Shown: positions 9,200 to 22,378, numbered from the stretch's first letter. The stretch: 64,000 nt of DNA from an uncultured Eubacteriales bacterium (GCA_902773835.1 CACYFZ010000008.1:1-64000); one strand, 5' to 3'. Notes: generated by a model not told the origin, from the letters alone. Translations and numbers: made by a program.

Positions 9200-9703
9200 A
9201 TGCAGAGTAAAGTAGACGCATCCAAGATGGAACTTACAGAAAACATCGTAGACATCAGACGTGTAGCTAAGACTGTAAAGGGCGGACGTAACATGAGATT
9301 CTCCGTCACAGTAGTTGTAGGCGACGGCGAAGGTCACGTAGGCATGGGACTCGGTAAGGCTATCGAGATTCCTGAGGCTGTAAGAAAGGCCACAGAGGAT
9401 GCCAAGAAAAAAATGATATATGTACCTACAGTCGGAACTACGGTTCCTCATCAGACTATAGGTGAGTTCGGAGCAGGAAAGGTTCTCATCATGCCATCCG
9501 CTAAGGGTACAGGCGTTATTGCGGGTTCTTCCGTACGTACGGTACTCGAGGCTGCAGGCATCAAGGATGTAAGAGCAAAATCGCTCGGAACAAGTAACAC
9601 CGGTAACATGGCCAGAGCAACTATGGAAGGCCTTAAGAACCTGACAACCGTTGAGGAAGTTGCTAAGCGTCGTGGTAAGACACCGGAAGAAATTATCGGA
9701 TAA
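9200..9703 (+). CDS. rpsE: 30S ribosomal protein S5
   Basis: This is a 167-residue S5. The N-terminal double-stranded RNA-binding domain has [17 protein letters not shown], and the C-terminal domain has [19 protein letters not shown] and [17 protein letters not shown]5 lines the mRNA entry channel and acts in decoding fidelity. It lies in the normal position between L18 and L30. Confidence 0.98.
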   Translation: MQSKVDASKMELTENIVDIRRVAKTVKGGRNMRFSVTVVVGDGEGHVGMGLGKAIEIPEAVRKATEDAKKKMIYVPTVGTTVPHQTIGEFGAGKVLIMPSAKGTGVIAGSSVRTVLEAAGIKDVRAKSLGTSNTGNMARATMEGLKNLTTVEEVAKRRGKTPEEIIG

Positions 9704-9717
9704 GGAGGCAAGGGAAA

Positions 9718-9897
9718 ATGGCAAAACTGAAAATCACACTGGTTAAGAGCCCTATCGCTTGCCAGCCTAAGCAGAGAAAAACAGTAGAGGCTCTCGGTCT
9801 CAGAAAACTCAATCACTCAGTAGAGCTTGAGGATTCTCCGGCTACAAGAGGAGCTATCAACAAGGTTTCACATCTGCTCAAAGTAGAAGAAGTGTAA
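9718..9897 (+). CDS. rpmD: 50S ribosomal protein L30
   Basis: This 59-residue gene begins [20 protein letters not shown] and contains [15 protein letters not shown], both diagnostic of bacterial L30. The start is preceded by TAAGGAGG eight to fifteen nucleotides upstream. It sits between S5 and L15, its fixed position in Firmicutes. Length is standard. Confidence 0.97.
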   Translation: MAKLKITLVKSPIACQPKQRKTVEALGLRKLNHSVELEDSPATRGAINKVSHLLKVEEV

Positions 9898-9911
9898 GGA
9901 GGGCATAGGCC

Positions 9912-10352
9912 ATGAGAATTCATGAACTTAAAAAGCCGGAAGGCTCTACAAAAGCCCCTAAGAGAATCGGCCGCGGCCAGGGAACCGGTCAGGGTACAAC
10001 TGCCGGAAGAGGTATGAACGGTCAGAATTCAAGAAGCGGCGGCGGAGTCAGACTGGGCTTTGAGGGTGGTCAGATGCCACTCTACAGAAGACTTCCGAAG
10101 AGAGGCTTCAACAACAAATGGGCTAAAGAGTATGCTGAAGTAAACGTTAAGGATCTCAATAAATTCGACGAAGGTGCTACAGTAGATGCTGCTGCTCTTA
10201 TCGAGAAGGGCATCGTTAAGAAGGCACTGGACGGAGTAAAGGTTCTTGGTAACGGAGAGCTCCAGAAGAAGCTCACAGTCAAGGCCGCTAAATTCAGCAA
10301 GAGCGCTGCCGAAAAGATTGAAAAGGCAGGCGGAAAGGCAGAGGTCATCTAA
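9912..10352 (+). CDS. rplO: 50S ribosomal protein L15
   Basis: This 146-residue L15 has the glycine-rich N-terminal tail ([18 protein letters not shown], then [24 protein letters not shown]) that threads into 23S rRNA. It assembles late into the 50S subunit. The TAA stop overlaps the secY start (TAATG) by one base, coupling ribosome and translocase production. Confidence 0.98.
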   Translation: MRIHELKKPEGSTKAPKRIGRGQGTGQGTTAGRGMNGQNSRSGGGVRLGFEGGQMPLYRRLPKRGFNNKWAKEYAEVNVKDLNKFDEGATVDAAALIEKGIVKKALDGVKVLGNGELQKKLTVKAAKFSKSAAEKIEKAGGKAEVI

Positions 10353-11632
10353 TGGAACTTGTGAAGACATTCTCTAAAGCATGGAAAATACCGGAGATTA
10401 GATCTAAAATAATCTTCACGCTTCTGATGCTGCTGGTATACAGAATCGGATCCAATATACCGGTTCCTAATATCGATAGAGATTATCTTGCGCAGATGTT
10501 TTCCGGAGAAACGGGACTGCTCGATTTGTTCGATCTGTTCTCAGGTGGTGCTTTCAGCAATTTCACTATATTTGCTCTTGGTATCACCCCGTACATTACG
10601 GCATCCATTATCATTCAGCTTCTCACAATAGCGTTCCCGTATTTTGAACGCTTGGCTCGTGAGGGTGCTGAGGGACGTAAAAAGATGGCTGCCATCACAA
10701 GGTATATGACCGTAGTTCTCGGACTTATCCAGGCTATAGGTCTTACAATCGGTCTCTTCAGACAGGCCATTACTGACCACAGCGCATTCAGCACAATTAC
10801 TATCGTAGTAGTGCTGACCGCAGGTACGGCCTTCCTGATGTGGCTGGGAGAGCAAATCAACGAGTATGGTATCGGTAACGGTATCTCGATGATAATCTTT
10901 GCGGGTATAGTCGCAAGACTGCCGTCCGCAGTAAGAAGCGTATTCGTCCAGGTTAAGGACGGATCTGTAAGTCCCGTAGCTGTAATCGTGCTGCTGATAG
11001 CTGCCGTACTGGTAACTATGGCCATCATCATGATGCAGCAGGGAGTAAGAAAGATTCCGGTACAGTACGCTAAGCGTGTGGTAGGACGTAAGATGTACGG
11101 AGGTCAGTCGACTCACATTCCTATGAAGGTGAATCAGGCAGGCGTAATTCCTATCATCTTCTCAATATCACTGCTGCAGTTCCCGCTGACAATTACATAC
11201 TTCTTCCCGAATACGGCATTTACCGATTTCGTGACTAAGTATTTGTCACCATCAGGCAACCCGGGAGTATGGATTTATGCATCACTGAATATCCTTCTGA
11301 CGATATTCTTTACATATTTCTACACTGCAATTATGTTCAACCCGGCAGATGTTGCGGATCAGATGAGACAGAACGGCGGATTTATTCCGGGAATCAGACC
11401 GGGTATTGCTACGGTAGAGTATCTGTCCAAGATTATGAGCAGACTCTGTCTCGCAGGAGGTCTCTTCCTTGCAGCAGTAGCAGTACTGCCGACTATTATA
11501 AGCGTGTTCACACCTTTCAACTTCGCGTTCGGAGGTACATCACTCTTGATTATGGTCGGAGTTGCACTGGATATTGTTCAGCAGCTTGAGAATCAGATGC
11601 TGATGAGGAACTATCAGGGCTTCCTCAAGTAG
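10352..11632 (+). CDS. secY: Protein translocase channel subunit SecY
   Basis: This 426-residue membrane protein has the ten transmembrane segments of SecY, with the plug and early-helix motif YRIGSNIPVP near the N-terminus and the cytoplasmic loop GVRKIPVQYAKRVVGRKMYGGQSTHIPMKVNQAGVIP split around residues 230-265, which contacts SecA and the ribosome. SecY forms the membrane channel for secretion and membrane protein insertion. It lies in the conserved rplO-secY-adk-map order. Confidence 0.98.
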   Translation: MELVKTFSKAWKIPEIRSKIIFTLLMLLVYRIGSNIPVPNIDRDYLAQMFSGETGLLDLFDLFSGGAFSNFTIFALGITPYITASIIIQLLTIAFPYFERLAREGAEGRKKMAAITRYMTVVLGLIQAIGLTIGLFRQAITDHSAFSTITIVVVLTAGTAFLMWLGEQINEYGIGNGISMIIFAGIVARLPSAVRSVFVQVKDGSVSPVAVIVLLIAAVLVTMAIIMMQQGVRKIPVQYAKRVVGRKMYGGQSTHIPMKVNQAGVIPIIFSISLLQFPLTITYFFPNTAFTDFVTKYLSPSGNPGVWIYASLNILLTIFFTYFYTAIMFNPADVADQMRQNGGFIPGIRPGIATVEYLSKIMSRLCLAGGLFLAAVAVLPTIISVFTPFNFAFGGTSLLIMVGVALDIVQQLENQMLMRNYQGFLK

Positions 11633-11673
11633 TAAAGAGTTGAAGCTCCTCCGATAGAAACAGGAGAATAATT

Positions 11674-12318
11674 ATGAGAGCAGTATTGTTAGGGCCTCCG
11701 GGTGCCGGAAAAGGCACACAGGCCGAAAGACTCGTAAAAAAATACGGAGTACCTCAGATTTCCACGGGAGACATCTTCCGTGCGAACATCAAAGAGGGCA
11801 CCGAACTCGGTAAGAAAGCGCAGGAGTACACAAACTCCGGACAGCTCGTACCTGACGAACTCGTAGTGGATCTTGTAAAAGACAGACTCATGCAGGACGA
11901 TTGCAAGAACGGATACCTTTTGGACGGTTTCCCACGTACAATCTTCCAGGCAGAGCAGCTCGACAAGTTCTTGGAGGAGCAGGGACAGAAGCTGGATGCA
12001 GTAATCAATTTCGAAGTCGGAAACGAAGTTCTGATTGAGAGACTGACAGGCAGAAGAATCTGTAAGAACTGCGGAGCAAGTTGTCACGTAAAATTCTCCC
12101 CGCCTAAGGTAGAGGGAGTGTGCGACAAATGCGGCGGAGAACTTGAACAGAGAAAAGACGACTCCAGAGAGACTGCTGTAAACAGACTGTCTGTTTATGA
12201 AGAGTCAACTGCGCCTCTCATCGGATACTACAGCGAGACAGGAGCTCTGAAGAACTTCAACGCCGATCAGGACAGAGAAGTCGTATTTGCGGAAATCTGC
12301 GCCGAACTCGGAGACTAA
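11674..12318 (+). CDS. adk: Adenylate kinase, zinc-lid type
   Basis: Adenylate kinase converts ATP and AMP to two ADP. The 214-residue protein starts with the P-loop [10 protein letters not shown] (residues 7-16), has the AMP-site DGFPRT, and a long lid with four cysteines (CKNCGASC...CDKCG) that bind structural zinc, as in many Gram-positives. CAGGAG lies eight nucleotides before the ATG. It is placed between secY and map. Confidence 0.98.
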   Translation: MRAVLLGPPGAGKGTQAERLVKKYGVPQISTGDIFRANIKEGTELGKKAQEYTNSGQLVPDELVVDLVKDRLMQDDCKNGYLLDGFPRTIFQAEQLDKFLEEQGQKLDAVINFEVGNEVLIERLTGRRICKNCGASCHVKFSPPKVEGVCDKCGGELEQRKDDSRETAVNRLSVYEESTAPLIGYYSETGALKNFNADQDREVVFAEICAELGD

Positions 12319-12319
12319 A

Positions 12320-13069
12320 ATGATTGTTATCAAGTCAAAACGTGAAATAGAGCTGATGCGGGAGCCTTGCAGGGTGACCGCGGAGCTCCTGCACGATCTG
12401 GCAGAGTTCATCAAGCCGGGCGTAAGTACACACGATATAAGCGAATTTGTTGACAAGAGGATTACATCCCACGGGATGAGTCCGACGTTCAAAGGCTACA
12501 ACGGTTTTCCTGCTGCAGCCTGCGTATCGGTAAACGAAGAGGTCATTCACGGCATTCCCGTCAGGACCAGAAAACTGACAGAAGGAGACATCGTGAGCGT
12601 CGATGTCGGAGCCACATATAAGGGCTATAACAGCGACGCAGCGAGGACCTATCCGGTAGGTGTGATAAGTGAGGAAGACCAAAAGCTTATAGATGTAACA
12701 CGCGAATGTTTCTTCGAAGGCATCAAGTATGCAATGGAAGGATACAGAATCAATGATATCGGACATGCCGTGCAGAAGCTGGCCGAATCAAACGGTATGG
12801 GAGTCGTAAGAGACTTTACCGGACACGGAACGGGCAGCGCGCTGCATGAGGACCCGATGATCCCGAACTACGGAAAGGCGGGCACGGGAGCGAGAATCAA
12901 AAGCGGAATGACTCTCGCCATAGAGCCGATGATTACAATGGGTACTTACAAGGTAAGGACTCTCGCCAACGACTGGACTGTCGTTACAACAGATGGAAGC
13001 AAGTCCGCACACTATGAGAACACAATTCTCGTGACGGACGGCGAACCTGAGATTTTAACTCTGTTATAG
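12320..13069 (+). CDS. map: Methionine aminopeptidase type I
   Basis: This enzyme removes the initiator methionine from new proteins. The 249-residue pita-bread domain shows the metal ligands in DVGATYKGYNSDAART, the histidine in GTGSALHEDP, and the glutamates in IEPM and HYENT. An upstream in-frame ATG at 12287 lies inside adk; ATG at 12320, one base after the adk stop and with GGAG upstream, gives the family N-terminus MIVIKSKREIELM. Confidence 0.97.
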   Translation: MIVIKSKREIELMREPCRVTAELLHDLAEFIKPGVSTHDISEFVDKRITSHGMSPTFKGYNGFPAAACVSVNEEVIHGIPVRTRKLTEGDIVSVDVGATYKGYNSDAARTYPVGVISEEDQKLIDVTRECFFEGIKYAMEGYRINDIGHAVQKLAESNGMGVVRDFTGHGTGSALHEDPMIPNYGKAGTGARIKSGMTLAIEPMITMGTYKVRTLANDWTVVTTDGSKSAHYENTILVTDGEPEILTLL

Positions 13070-13078
13070 GAGGAATTC

Positions 13079-13297
13079 ATGGCAAAGAGCAATACTATTG
13101 AGGCAATGGGCACCGTAATCGATGCACAGCCTAATGCAATGTTCAAGGTAAAACTCGATAACGATTTCGAGATACTGGCCCACATTTCAGGCAAGATCAG
13201 GATGAACTATATCAGGATTCTGCCGGGTGACAGGGTTAAGGTTGAGTTGTCACCGTATGATTTAACTCGCGGTCGTATTACATGGCGTGAGAAGTGA
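13079..13297 (+). CDS. infA: Translation initiation factor IF-1
   Basis: This 72-residue OB-fold protein starts [24 protein letters not shown] and has the conserved [19 protein letters not shown] and [11 protein letters not shown]-1 blocks the ribosomal A site during initiation. TAGGAGG precedes it. The gene lies between map and rpmJ as in most Firmicutes. Confidence 0.98.
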   Translation: MAKSNTIEAMGTVIDAQPNAMFKVKLDNDFEILAHISGKIRMNYIRILPGDRVKVELSPYDLTRGRITWREK

Positions 13298-13316
13298 TAG
13301 ATAGGAGGATACAGCA

Positions 13317-13430
13317 ATGAAGGTACGTGCATCTGTTAAACCTATGTGCGACAAGTGCAAGGTTATTAAGAGAAATGGCCGTGTAATGGTCATTTGCGAG
13401 AACCCTAAGCATAAGCAGAGACAAGGCTAG
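13317..13430 (+). CDS. rpmJ: 50S ribosomal protein L36
   Basis: This 37-residue gene encodes [19 protein letters not shown] and ends [11 protein letters not shown]. Three cysteines and one histidine form the zinc site of the C+ version of L36. Its start follows GATAGGAGGATACAGCA. It lies 19 nt after infA and before a 136-nt gap. Confidence 0.97.
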   Translation: MKVRASVKPMCDKCKVIKRNGRVMVICENPKHKQRQG

Positions 13431-13566
13431 ATAAAAACAGTTAATAAACGCTAGCATTGAATGAGCCACTTAGCCGAGTAAATGGTTCAGGATTATTTAC
13501 AATCATGGAACACCCGTCTATATCACTCTCGGACAAAGTGACGGAAGATGGGAAAGGAGGAAGAAA
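13431..13566 (+). promoter_or_regulatory. Structured leader before the alpha operon genes
   Basis: This 136-nt gap has two hairpins. One is GAGCCA (13463-13468) with TGGTTC (13483-13488). The other is TCACT (13523-13527) with AGTGA (13537-13541), extended by CCG/CGG. An AAAGGAGG ribosome binding site follows directly. Neither hairpin has a T-tract. The position suits an autoregulatory leader for S13/S4, but no known motif is identified and no promoter is evident. Confidence 0.35.
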
Positions 13567-13932
13567 ATGGCAAGAATTGCCGGAGTAGACCTTCCTAGAG
13601 ACAAGAGGATCGAATACGGTCTGACATACATCTACGGAATCGGTCTGAAATCATCCAAAGACATCCTTGCAAAAGCAGGGGTTGATCCTGACGTAAGAGT
13701 TAAGGATCTGACAGAAGAAGACGCCGGTAAGATCAGAAGAGTTATCGACGCTGAGTACATGGTAGAGGGTGACCTCAGAAGAGAGAATTCCCTCAACATC
13801 AAGAGACTCATGGAAATCGGATCTTACAGAGGTATCAGACACAGAAGAGGTCTGCCTGTAAGAGGACAGAAGACCAAGACTAATGCAAGAACCCGCAAGG
13901 GACCTAAGCGTCTTGCAGGAAAGAAGAAATAA
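13567..13932 (+). CDS. rpsM: 30S ribosomal protein S13
   Basis: This is a 121-residue S13 starting [26 protein letters not shown], with the helix-two-turn-helix region and the basic end [20 protein letters not shown]13 sits in the 30S head and contacts tRNA and the 50S subunit. It is the first gene of the alpha segment. Confidence 0.98.
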   Translation: MARIAGVDLPRDKRIEYGLTYIYGIGLKSSKDILAKAGVDPDVRVKDLTEEDAGKIRRVIDAEYMVEGDLRRENSLNIKRLMEIGSYRGIRHRRGLPVRGQKTKTNARTRKGPKRLAGKKK

Positions 13933-13951
13933 GGGGAAGGAGGTATAAGTT

Positions 13952-14347
13952 ATGGCAACTGTTAAAAAGACAGTAAGAAAGAAAAAAAGAGAACGTAAGA
14001 ACGTTGAAAGAGGCCAGGCTCATATCCAGTCCACCTTCAACAATACGTTAATAACACTGACCGACATGGACGGAAATGCACTCAGCTGGTCATCCGCAGG
14101 CTCCAACGGTTTCAGAGGCTCCCGTAAGAGCACACCGTTCGCAGCAGCAGAGGCAGCTACAGTTGCAGCTAAGGCGGCCATGGAGCACGGCCTCAAGAGC
14201 GTAGAAGTCTACGTAAAGGGACCTGGATCCGGAAGAGATTCCGCAGTCAGAGCACTTGAGACCGCAGGCCTTAAAGTAACCATGATCAAGGACATCACAC
14301 CGATTCCTCATAATGGTTGCAGACCGCCTAAGAAGAGAAGAGTCTAA
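13952..14347 (+). CDS. rpsK: 30S ribosomal protein S11
   Basis: This 131-residue S11 has the family motifs [20 protein letters not shown] and [15 protein letters not shown], ending [19 protein letters not shown]11 lies on the 30S platform near the E site. AGGAGG is placed ten nucleotides before the ATG. Neighbours rpsM and rpsD are at 19 and 20 nt. Confidence 0.98.
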   Translation: MATVKKTVRKKKRERKNVERGQAHIQSTFNNTLITLTDMDGNALSWSSAGSNGFRGSRKSTPFAAAEAATVAAKAAMEHGLKSVEVYVKGPGSGRDSAVRALETAGLKVTMIKDITPIPHNGCRPPKKRRV

Positions 14348-14367
14348 TCGGGAAGGAGGAGTAATAT

Positions 14368-14955
14368 ATGTCAAGAGACAGAGGACCGGTACTCAAGAGA
14401 GCAAGAGCTCTCGGCATCGAGCCACAGTACCTGGGTGTAAATAAAAAATCCAAGAGACATGCTGCCGTACGTCGTCGTAAGCAGAGCGAGTATGGTATTC
14501 AGCTCAACGAAAAACAGAAAGTAAGATTCACTTACGGACTCAGCGAGACACAGTTCCGCAACCTGTTCGACAAAGCTTCCAAGAGATCCGGCGGTGCCGG
14601 TGAAAACCTGCTCATCATGCTGGAGAGCAGACTGGACAATGTCGTATTCAGAATGGGATTTGCCGCTACAAGAAGAGAAGCACGCCAGCTCGTAAACCAC
14701 GGACACTTCCTGGTTAACGGAAAGAAAGCTAACATTCCTTCAATGGAAATTAAAGCAGGCGATGTTATCTCCGTAAGAGAGAGATCAAAATCTTCCCCTA
14801 AGTTCACAGAACTTAAGGAAATGATCATAACAACTCCTGCCTGGATTGACCTTAACATCGACAAGTTCGAGGGTAAGGTAACACGCAGCCCTGAGCGCGC
14901 AGACGTAGACCTTCCTATCGAAGAGCACTACATCGTAGAGTTCTATTCCAGATAA
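14368..14955 (+). CDS. rpsD: 30S ribosomal protein S4, zinc-free type
   Basis: This 195-residue S4 has the S4 RNA-binding domain near residues 85-150 (MLESRLDNVVFRMGFA, then ARQLVNHGHFLVNGKK). The N-terminal cysteine cluster of zinc-type S4 is absent. S4 nucleates 30S assembly and in other bacteria autoregulates its mRNA. AAGGAGG precedes the start. A 67-nt gap separates it from rpoA. Confidence 0.98.
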   Translation: MSRDRGPVLKRARALGIEPQYLGVNKKSKRHAAVRRRKQSEYGIQLNEKQKVRFTYGLSETQFRNLFDKASKRSGGAGENLLIMLESRLDNVVFRMGFAATRREARQLVNHGHFLVNGKKANIPSMEIKAGDVISVRERSKSSPKFTELKEMIITTPAWIDLNIDKFEGKVTRSPERADVDLPIEEHYIVEFYSR

Positions 14956-15022
14956 GGTAGGTAGCCGCTGCAAGCGGCACTGAAGGGACGTAAATTGAAT
15001 AATACAGGACAGGAGGAAGAGA

Positions 15023-15970
15023 ATGATCGAGATTATTAAGCCAACAATCACAAAAGAAGTTGATGCTAACGGAACTTACGGCAAATTCGTGATCGAGCCT
15101 CTCGAGAGGAATTACGCCACGACTCTCGGTAACTGCATGAGAAGAGTTCTTCTCAGCTCTCTTCCGGGCGCTGCCATCACATCGGTTAAAATCGACGGCA
15201 TTCTTCATGAATTCTCGACTATTCCGGGGGTTAAGGAAGATGTTACTGAGATTATCCTCAATCTGAAGAGACTTGCAGTTAAGCTCGACAGCGATGAGGA
15301 CAGCAGAGCAATCATCAATGCCGTTGGTCCGAAAGAAGTTACTGCAGCAGACATCATCGTAGATGCACACACGGAGATTTTCAATCCTGATCTGCACATC
15401 GCAACACTTGCGGAGAATGCTACTCTCGTTATGGAGATGAACATTGCCACAGGTAAAGGATATGTGCCTGCAGAGCAGAACAAGAATGCGGAGACACCGA
15501 TCGCAGTAATACCGGTTGATTCCATTTATACACCGGTAAAGAAGGTCAACTTCACTAAGGAAAATACAAGAGTTGGTCAGGTCACAGACTATGACAGACT
15601 GATACTCGAAATCTGGACAGACGGATCTATTACACCTGAGGAAGGCGTATCCATCGGAGCCAAGATTATACAGGAGCATCTGGATCTGTTCATCGGACTG
15701 GGAGCTGAAGTAAGCGACATGAAGTTCATGATAGAGAAGGACGAAGACCGCAAGGAAAAAGCCCTTGTCATGGCCATAGAGGAGCTCGAGCTTTCGGTAA
15801 GATCATTCAACTGCCTGAAGAGGGCTTCCATCAACACTGTTGAGGAACTCACTCAGAAGACAGAAGAAGATATGATGAAGGTAAGAAACCTCGGAATGAA
15901 GTCGCTGGTAGAAGTAAAGAACAAGCTGGCTGAGCTGGGACTTTCCCTCAAGCCGAGCGATGATGAATAG
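15023..15970 (+). CDS. rpoA: RNA polymerase alpha subunit
   Basis: This 315-residue protein has both alpha domains. The N-terminal dimerisation domain has [28 protein letters not shown], and the C-terminal domain has [22 protein letters not shown] and [23 protein letters not shown], which reads UP elements and activators. AGGAGG is nine nucleotides upstream. It is co-transcribed with rplQ. Confidence 0.98.
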   Translation: MIEIIKPTITKEVDANGTYGKFVIEPLERNYATTLGNCMRRVLLSSLPGAAITSVKIDGILHEFSTIPGVKEDVTEIILNLKRLAVKLDSDEDSRAIINAVGPKEVTAADIIVDAHTEIFNPDLHIATLAENATLVMEMNIATGKGYVPAEQNKNAETPIAVIPVDSIYTPVKKVNFTKENTRVGQVTDYDRLILEIWTDGSITPEEGVSIGAKIIQEHLDLFIGLGAEVSDMKFMIEKDEDRKEKALVMAIEELELSVRSFNCLKRASINTVEELTQKTEEDMMKVRNLGMKSLVEVKNKLAELGLSLKPSDDE

Positions 15971-15987
15971 TCGAAAGGAGTAGATTG

Positions 15988-16329
15988 ATGAAAGGTTATA
16001 AGAAGCTGGGCAGAGATTCTGCACACAGAAAATCCATGCTGAGAAACCTGGTAACCGATCTCTTCAGAGAAGGTAGAATCACAACTACTGATATGAGAGC
16101 TAAAGAAGCAGGCCGTCAGGCTGAGAAGCTTATCACAATCGCAAAGAAGGGTGACCTTCACGCAAGAAGACAGGTTCTCGAGTACGTTTTCGACGAGGAC
16201 GTTGTGACAAAGCTCTTCGATGAGATCGCTCCGGGATATGAGGGACGTAACGGTGGTTACACAAGAATCCTCAAGCTCGGACCTAGACAGGGAGATAATG
16301 CTGAAGTAGTTTATCTCGAACTCGTCTAG
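15988..16329 (+). CDS. rplQ: 50S ribosomal protein L17
   Basis: This 113-residue L17 starts [21 protein letters not shown]. An upstream TTG at 15985 would add one methionine, but ATG at 15988 has better spacing from AAAGGAG. Conserved [22 protein letters not shown] closes the protein. It is the last gene of the superoperon and is followed 29 nt later by an intrinsic terminator. Confidence 0.97.
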   Translation: MKGYKKLGRDSAHRKSMLRNLVTDLFREGRITTTDMRAKEAGRQAEKLITIAKKGDLHARRQVLEYVFDEDVVTKLFDEIAPGYEGRNGGYTRILKLGPRQGDNAEVVYLELV

Positions 16330-16357
16330 TATCGAATGATTAAACTTATAATTATGT

Positions 16358-16387
16358 AAGGAGCTCCGAAAAGAGCTCCTTTTTTTT
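16358..16387 (+). terminator. Intrinsic terminator of the ribosomal superoperon
   Basis: AAGGAGCTC at 16358-16366 pairs perfectly with GAGCTCCTT at 16373-16381 around a 6-nt loop, followed by eight consecutive T residues. It separates the ribosomal and ATP synthase transcription units. Confidence 0.93.
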
Positions 16388-16484
16388 GCGAGCATAATAT
16401 ACAGAGAAAGAATTTATGCATGTTTTTACTATGAAACAATGAGTCAAAGTGGTAAAATAACAGGTGTGTTTACGGGAGGTAAGC

Positions 16485-17381
16485 ATGTCTAAAGAAAAGA
16501 AAAGAAAAGCAATTATATTCTTTGCGGCACTGGCTTTGGTGTTTATGGCAGGAGCTGTATTAACGGGAAGTTCCGAAAAACACGAAACCGTACAGGAGAT
16601 GATGAGGGACAGCGTCCTGCATGATCTCAATAAGATTAGCTTGCTCGGAATTAAAGATGTGAATCCTGGACTAATTGCGGGCTTCATCGTTTCGGGCATT
16701 TTGATTTTATTTGCACTTTTTTGCAGGATATTCGTTATTCCTAAGTTCAAACTGGTGCCGGGCAAATTTCAGTCTGTACTGGAGACTGTAGTCGGATTAT
16801 TTGATGGCATGGCCAAGACCAACTCGCATCATTTGAACGGGTTCCTGGGAGCATATATCTTTGCGGCAGGTGCATTTATTTTCACGGGAACGCTGTTCGA
16901 ACTCTTCGGAGTTCAGGCAGTGACTACATCAGGTCATTCCGTATCGCTTCCGGCGCCGTTTTCGGACATCAACGGAGCGATAATGATGGGATGCCTGTCA
17001 TATCTGGTCATACTGTCCGGCGGAATAATAGGAAACGGAGTAAAGGGAATAGGCAAGACTCTGAAAGAGTTCTCACTCCCTATATCGCTCAGCTTCAGGT
17101 TGTTCGGAGCACTTCTCTCAGGAGCGCTTGTAACGGAGCTGGTCTACTATTATTCCTCGCTCAGCTACGGCCTGCCGGTGCTGGTAGGAGTACTCTTCAC
17201 ACTGCTCCACGCACTGATACAGGCATACGTGCTCACCATGCTAACTTCACTCTTCTACGGAGAGGTATCCGAAAAAACAGAGAAGAAGAAAAAGGCGAAG
17301 GACAAGGCCGGAGAAAAGGCTGATGCCGAAGAAAGCAATCAGGAATCGGTCGATAATAATGAACAGGAAGCGGCCGCGTAG
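16485..17381 (+). CDS. atpB: ATP synthase F0 subunit a
   Basis: Subunit a forms the half-channels beside the c-ring. The 298-residue protein has an N-terminal membrane segment, several more helices, and the key arginine in SLSFRLFGALLSG with the following ALIQAYVLTML helix. The reading frame opens earlier with GTG, but ATG at 16485 has GGGAGG in place. About 45 C-terminal residues after the last helix are highly charged (Lys/Glu rich), longer than usual. A -10-like TAAAAT lies at 16453-16458, without a clear -35. Confidence 0.96.
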   Translation: MSKEKKRKAIIFFAALALVFMAGAVLTGSSEKHETVQEMMRDSVLHDLNKISLLGIKDVNPGLIAGFIVSGILILFALFCRIFVIPKFKLVPGKFQSVLETVVGLFDGMAKTNSHHLNGFLGAYIFAAGAFIFTGTLFELFGVQAVTTSGHSVSLPAPFSDINGAIMMGCLSYLVILSGGIIGNGVKGIGKTLKEFSLPISLSFRLFGALLSGALVTELVYYYSSLSYGLPVLVGVLFTLLHALIQAYVLTMLTSLFYGEVSEKTEKKKKAKDKAGEKADAEESNQESVDNNEQEAAA

Positions 17382-17408
17382 ATAGATCATAAAGCGGCTT
17401 CATAATAA

Positions 17409-17819
<411 letters not shown>

Positions 17820-17861
17820 CTGCGGCGGGAATCGATATTTAAGATACTTAGGAGAATTATT

Positions 17862-18353
17862 ATGACCGGAGTACCACTTAATGTAGATTGGCAGCAAATC
17901 CTGCTGCATCTCTTCAACTTTACAATACTCTTCGGAGCGCTTTACATTCTGCTGTATAAGCCCGTAAAGGATTTTATGGCAGGAAGGGAAGCTCATTATG
18001 CGGATATGGATGCTAAGGCAGAGCAGGCTCTGGCGGATGCCCAGTCGAGCAAAGAGAGCTATGAATCCAAGCTGCAGTCTTTCGATGCCGAAATTAAGGC
18101 TGAGAAAGCAAAGATGAGCGAAGAGCTTGAAACTGAAAAAGAAAAGAAACTTTCCGCTGCCAAGACAGAGGCCGAGACCATCATTCAGGATGCCAAGGCA
18201 CAGGCGGAGAAGGAAAAGAGCAAGATCGTTAAGTCTGCTCAGAAGGAAATAAGCGATATCATTAACGAGGCAATGGATAAGTTAGCTCTCGGAGAATCAG
18301 ATGCGGATGTATTTGATAAATTCCTTGATGCTGCGGAGGAAAAGAGTAAATGA
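17862..18353 (+). CDS. atpF: ATP synthase F0 subunit b
   Basis: This 163-residue peripheral stalk subunit has one N-terminal membrane helix (about residues 10-32) followed by a long charged coiled coil rich in Ala, Glu and Lys. It normally binds the C-terminal domain of subunit delta. Its stop overlaps the next start as ATGA, and that next gene begins with the delta C-terminal domain, so b and its partner are translationally coupled. Confidence 0.95.
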   Translation: MTGVPLNVDWQQILLHLFNFTILFGALYILLYKPVKDFMAGREAHYADMDAKAEQALADAQSSKESYESKLQSFDAEIKAEKAKMSEELETEKEKKLSAAKTEAETIIQDAKAQAEKEKSKIVKSAQKEISDIINEAMDKLALGESDADVFDKFLDAAEEKSK

Positions 18354-20075
18354 ACAAGGAAGAAATAATCCTGAAGGCAATTCTTTACTCTGAAAAAGAG
18401 CCGAGTAAAGAGCAAAAAGCAAGATTCGGGAAATTCCTTAAAAATAAATACGGAGAAGGCGTAGAGCTTGAGTATGTCAAGTCCGATGAATATGCGGGCG
18501 GTTTCAGGCTGCAGGTGGGAGACGACATTTACGATTGGTCGCTCGCAGGCAGAATAAGACAGCTCCAGGAGACTCTCGTAAACGTTCCTACCGATAAGGG
18601 AGACATCATCCCTCTGCTTAAGGAGACAGTTCATGACTGGACTCCTGAGGCATATGCCGAGCAGATAGGAGAGGTCCTCACAGTAGGAGACGGAATTGCG
18701 ACGGTAAGAGGATTGGATGAGGTCACCTTCGGAGAAATACTTATCTTCGCAGGCGGCGTAAGAGGAATGGTCCAGGACATCCGAGAGGATGAGATAGGCT
18801 GCGTACTATTCAATGACGACGAAGATGTAACACAGGGTTCTCTCGTAAAGAGAACGGGAAGGACTGCGGGAACTCCTGTAGGGGAAGACTTCCTCGGAAG
18901 AGCGGTCGATGCTCTCGGCACGCCTATAGACGGACTCGGAGAGATAAATGCCGAAGGCTATATGCCTGTAGAGGCACAGGCTCCGCACATCATAGACAGG
19001 CAGCCTGTAGACACACCTCTTGAGACCGGCATCTTCTCGATAGACTCCATGTTCCCTATAGGAAGAGGACAGAGAGAACTCATCATCGGAGACAGACAGA
19101 CGGGTAAGACGGCGATTGCCACGGATGCGATTATCAATCAGAAGGGTAAGGACTGCATCTGTATATACGTGGCCATAGGCCAGAAGACGTCATCAGTCGT
19201 TCATATACAGCAGACACTTATAAAGCACGAAGTCATGGATTATTCGATTATAATATCGGCTTCCGCTTCGGATCCGGCACCGCTTCAGTACATAGCGCCT
19301 TATGCAGGCTGCGCTATGGCCGAGTACTTCATGAATCAAGGCAAGGATGTGCTTATCATCTATGATGATCTTTCCAAGCACGCGGTTGCATATCGTGCGC
19401 TCTCACTTCTGCTTGACAGATCACCGGGACGTGAGGCTTATCCGGGAGATGTATTCTATCTGCACTCAAGACTCCTCGAGAGAGCAGCCAGGCTTTCGGA
19501 TGAAATAGGAGGAGGTTCCGTAACCGCACTTCCTATAGTCGAGACACAGGCCGGAGACGTATCCGCATATATACCGACCAATATCATTTCGATTACTGAC
19601 GGTCAGATATTCCTGGAATCCGATCTCTTCTTCTCCGGACAGAGACCTGCCGTAAACGTAGGACTTTCAGTATCCCGTGTAGGAGGAGACGCTCAGACCA
19701 AGGCCATGAAAAAGGCGGCCGGAACTCTCAGAATCGACCTCGCGCAGTATCGTGAGATGGAAGTGTTCACGCAGTTTGCCTCAGACTTGGACGATCAAAC
19801 AAGGGCTCAGCTCGAATACGGCCAGGGCCTTATGAGAATGCTGAGGCAGCCTCAGTATAAGCCTAAGAGTCAGCACGAGCAGGTAATAACCCTCGTAATG
19901 GCACTGGCACACACCATGCAGGGAATTCCCGCTGAGAAAGTGGAACCGTTCATTGAAGGCTTCGTAAAAATGTTTGAAACTGAGCATGCGGACATCTGCG
20001 AGAAGATAGATCGCGAAGGCGTAATGGACGACGAACTGAAAGAAGAAATCATTAAGATAGCCGCTGAGTACAGGG

Positions 20076-20089
<14 letters not shown>
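18350..20089 (+). CDS. atpA: ATP synthase F1 delta(C-terminal domain)-alpha fusion
   Basis: Residues about 84-579 are a complete alpha subunit with Walker A GDRQTGKT at 247-254, RSPGREAYPGDVFYLHSRLLERAA and SVSRVGGDAQTKAMK. Residues 1-78 are not part of normal alpha (about 505 residues). They match the C-terminal domain of the delta/OSCP subunit: Lys-rich helix, then GGFRLQVGDDIYDWS (50-64), then RIRQLQETL. No atpH gene lies between atpF and atpA where it belongs, and the N-terminal helical domain of delta is not seen in this operon. The fusion is continuous, without a stop or frameshift. Since F1 has three alphas, three copies of this domain per enzyme are implied. Confidence 0.93.

Positions 20090-22377
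<2,288 letters not shown>

Positions 22378-22378
<1 letters not shown>

Noticed and set aside
8990..9724. 244-codon minus-strand frame across rplR and rpsE
   Set aside because: It is antisense to conserved ribosomal genes with no recognisable domain, a mirror of plus-strand codon use.
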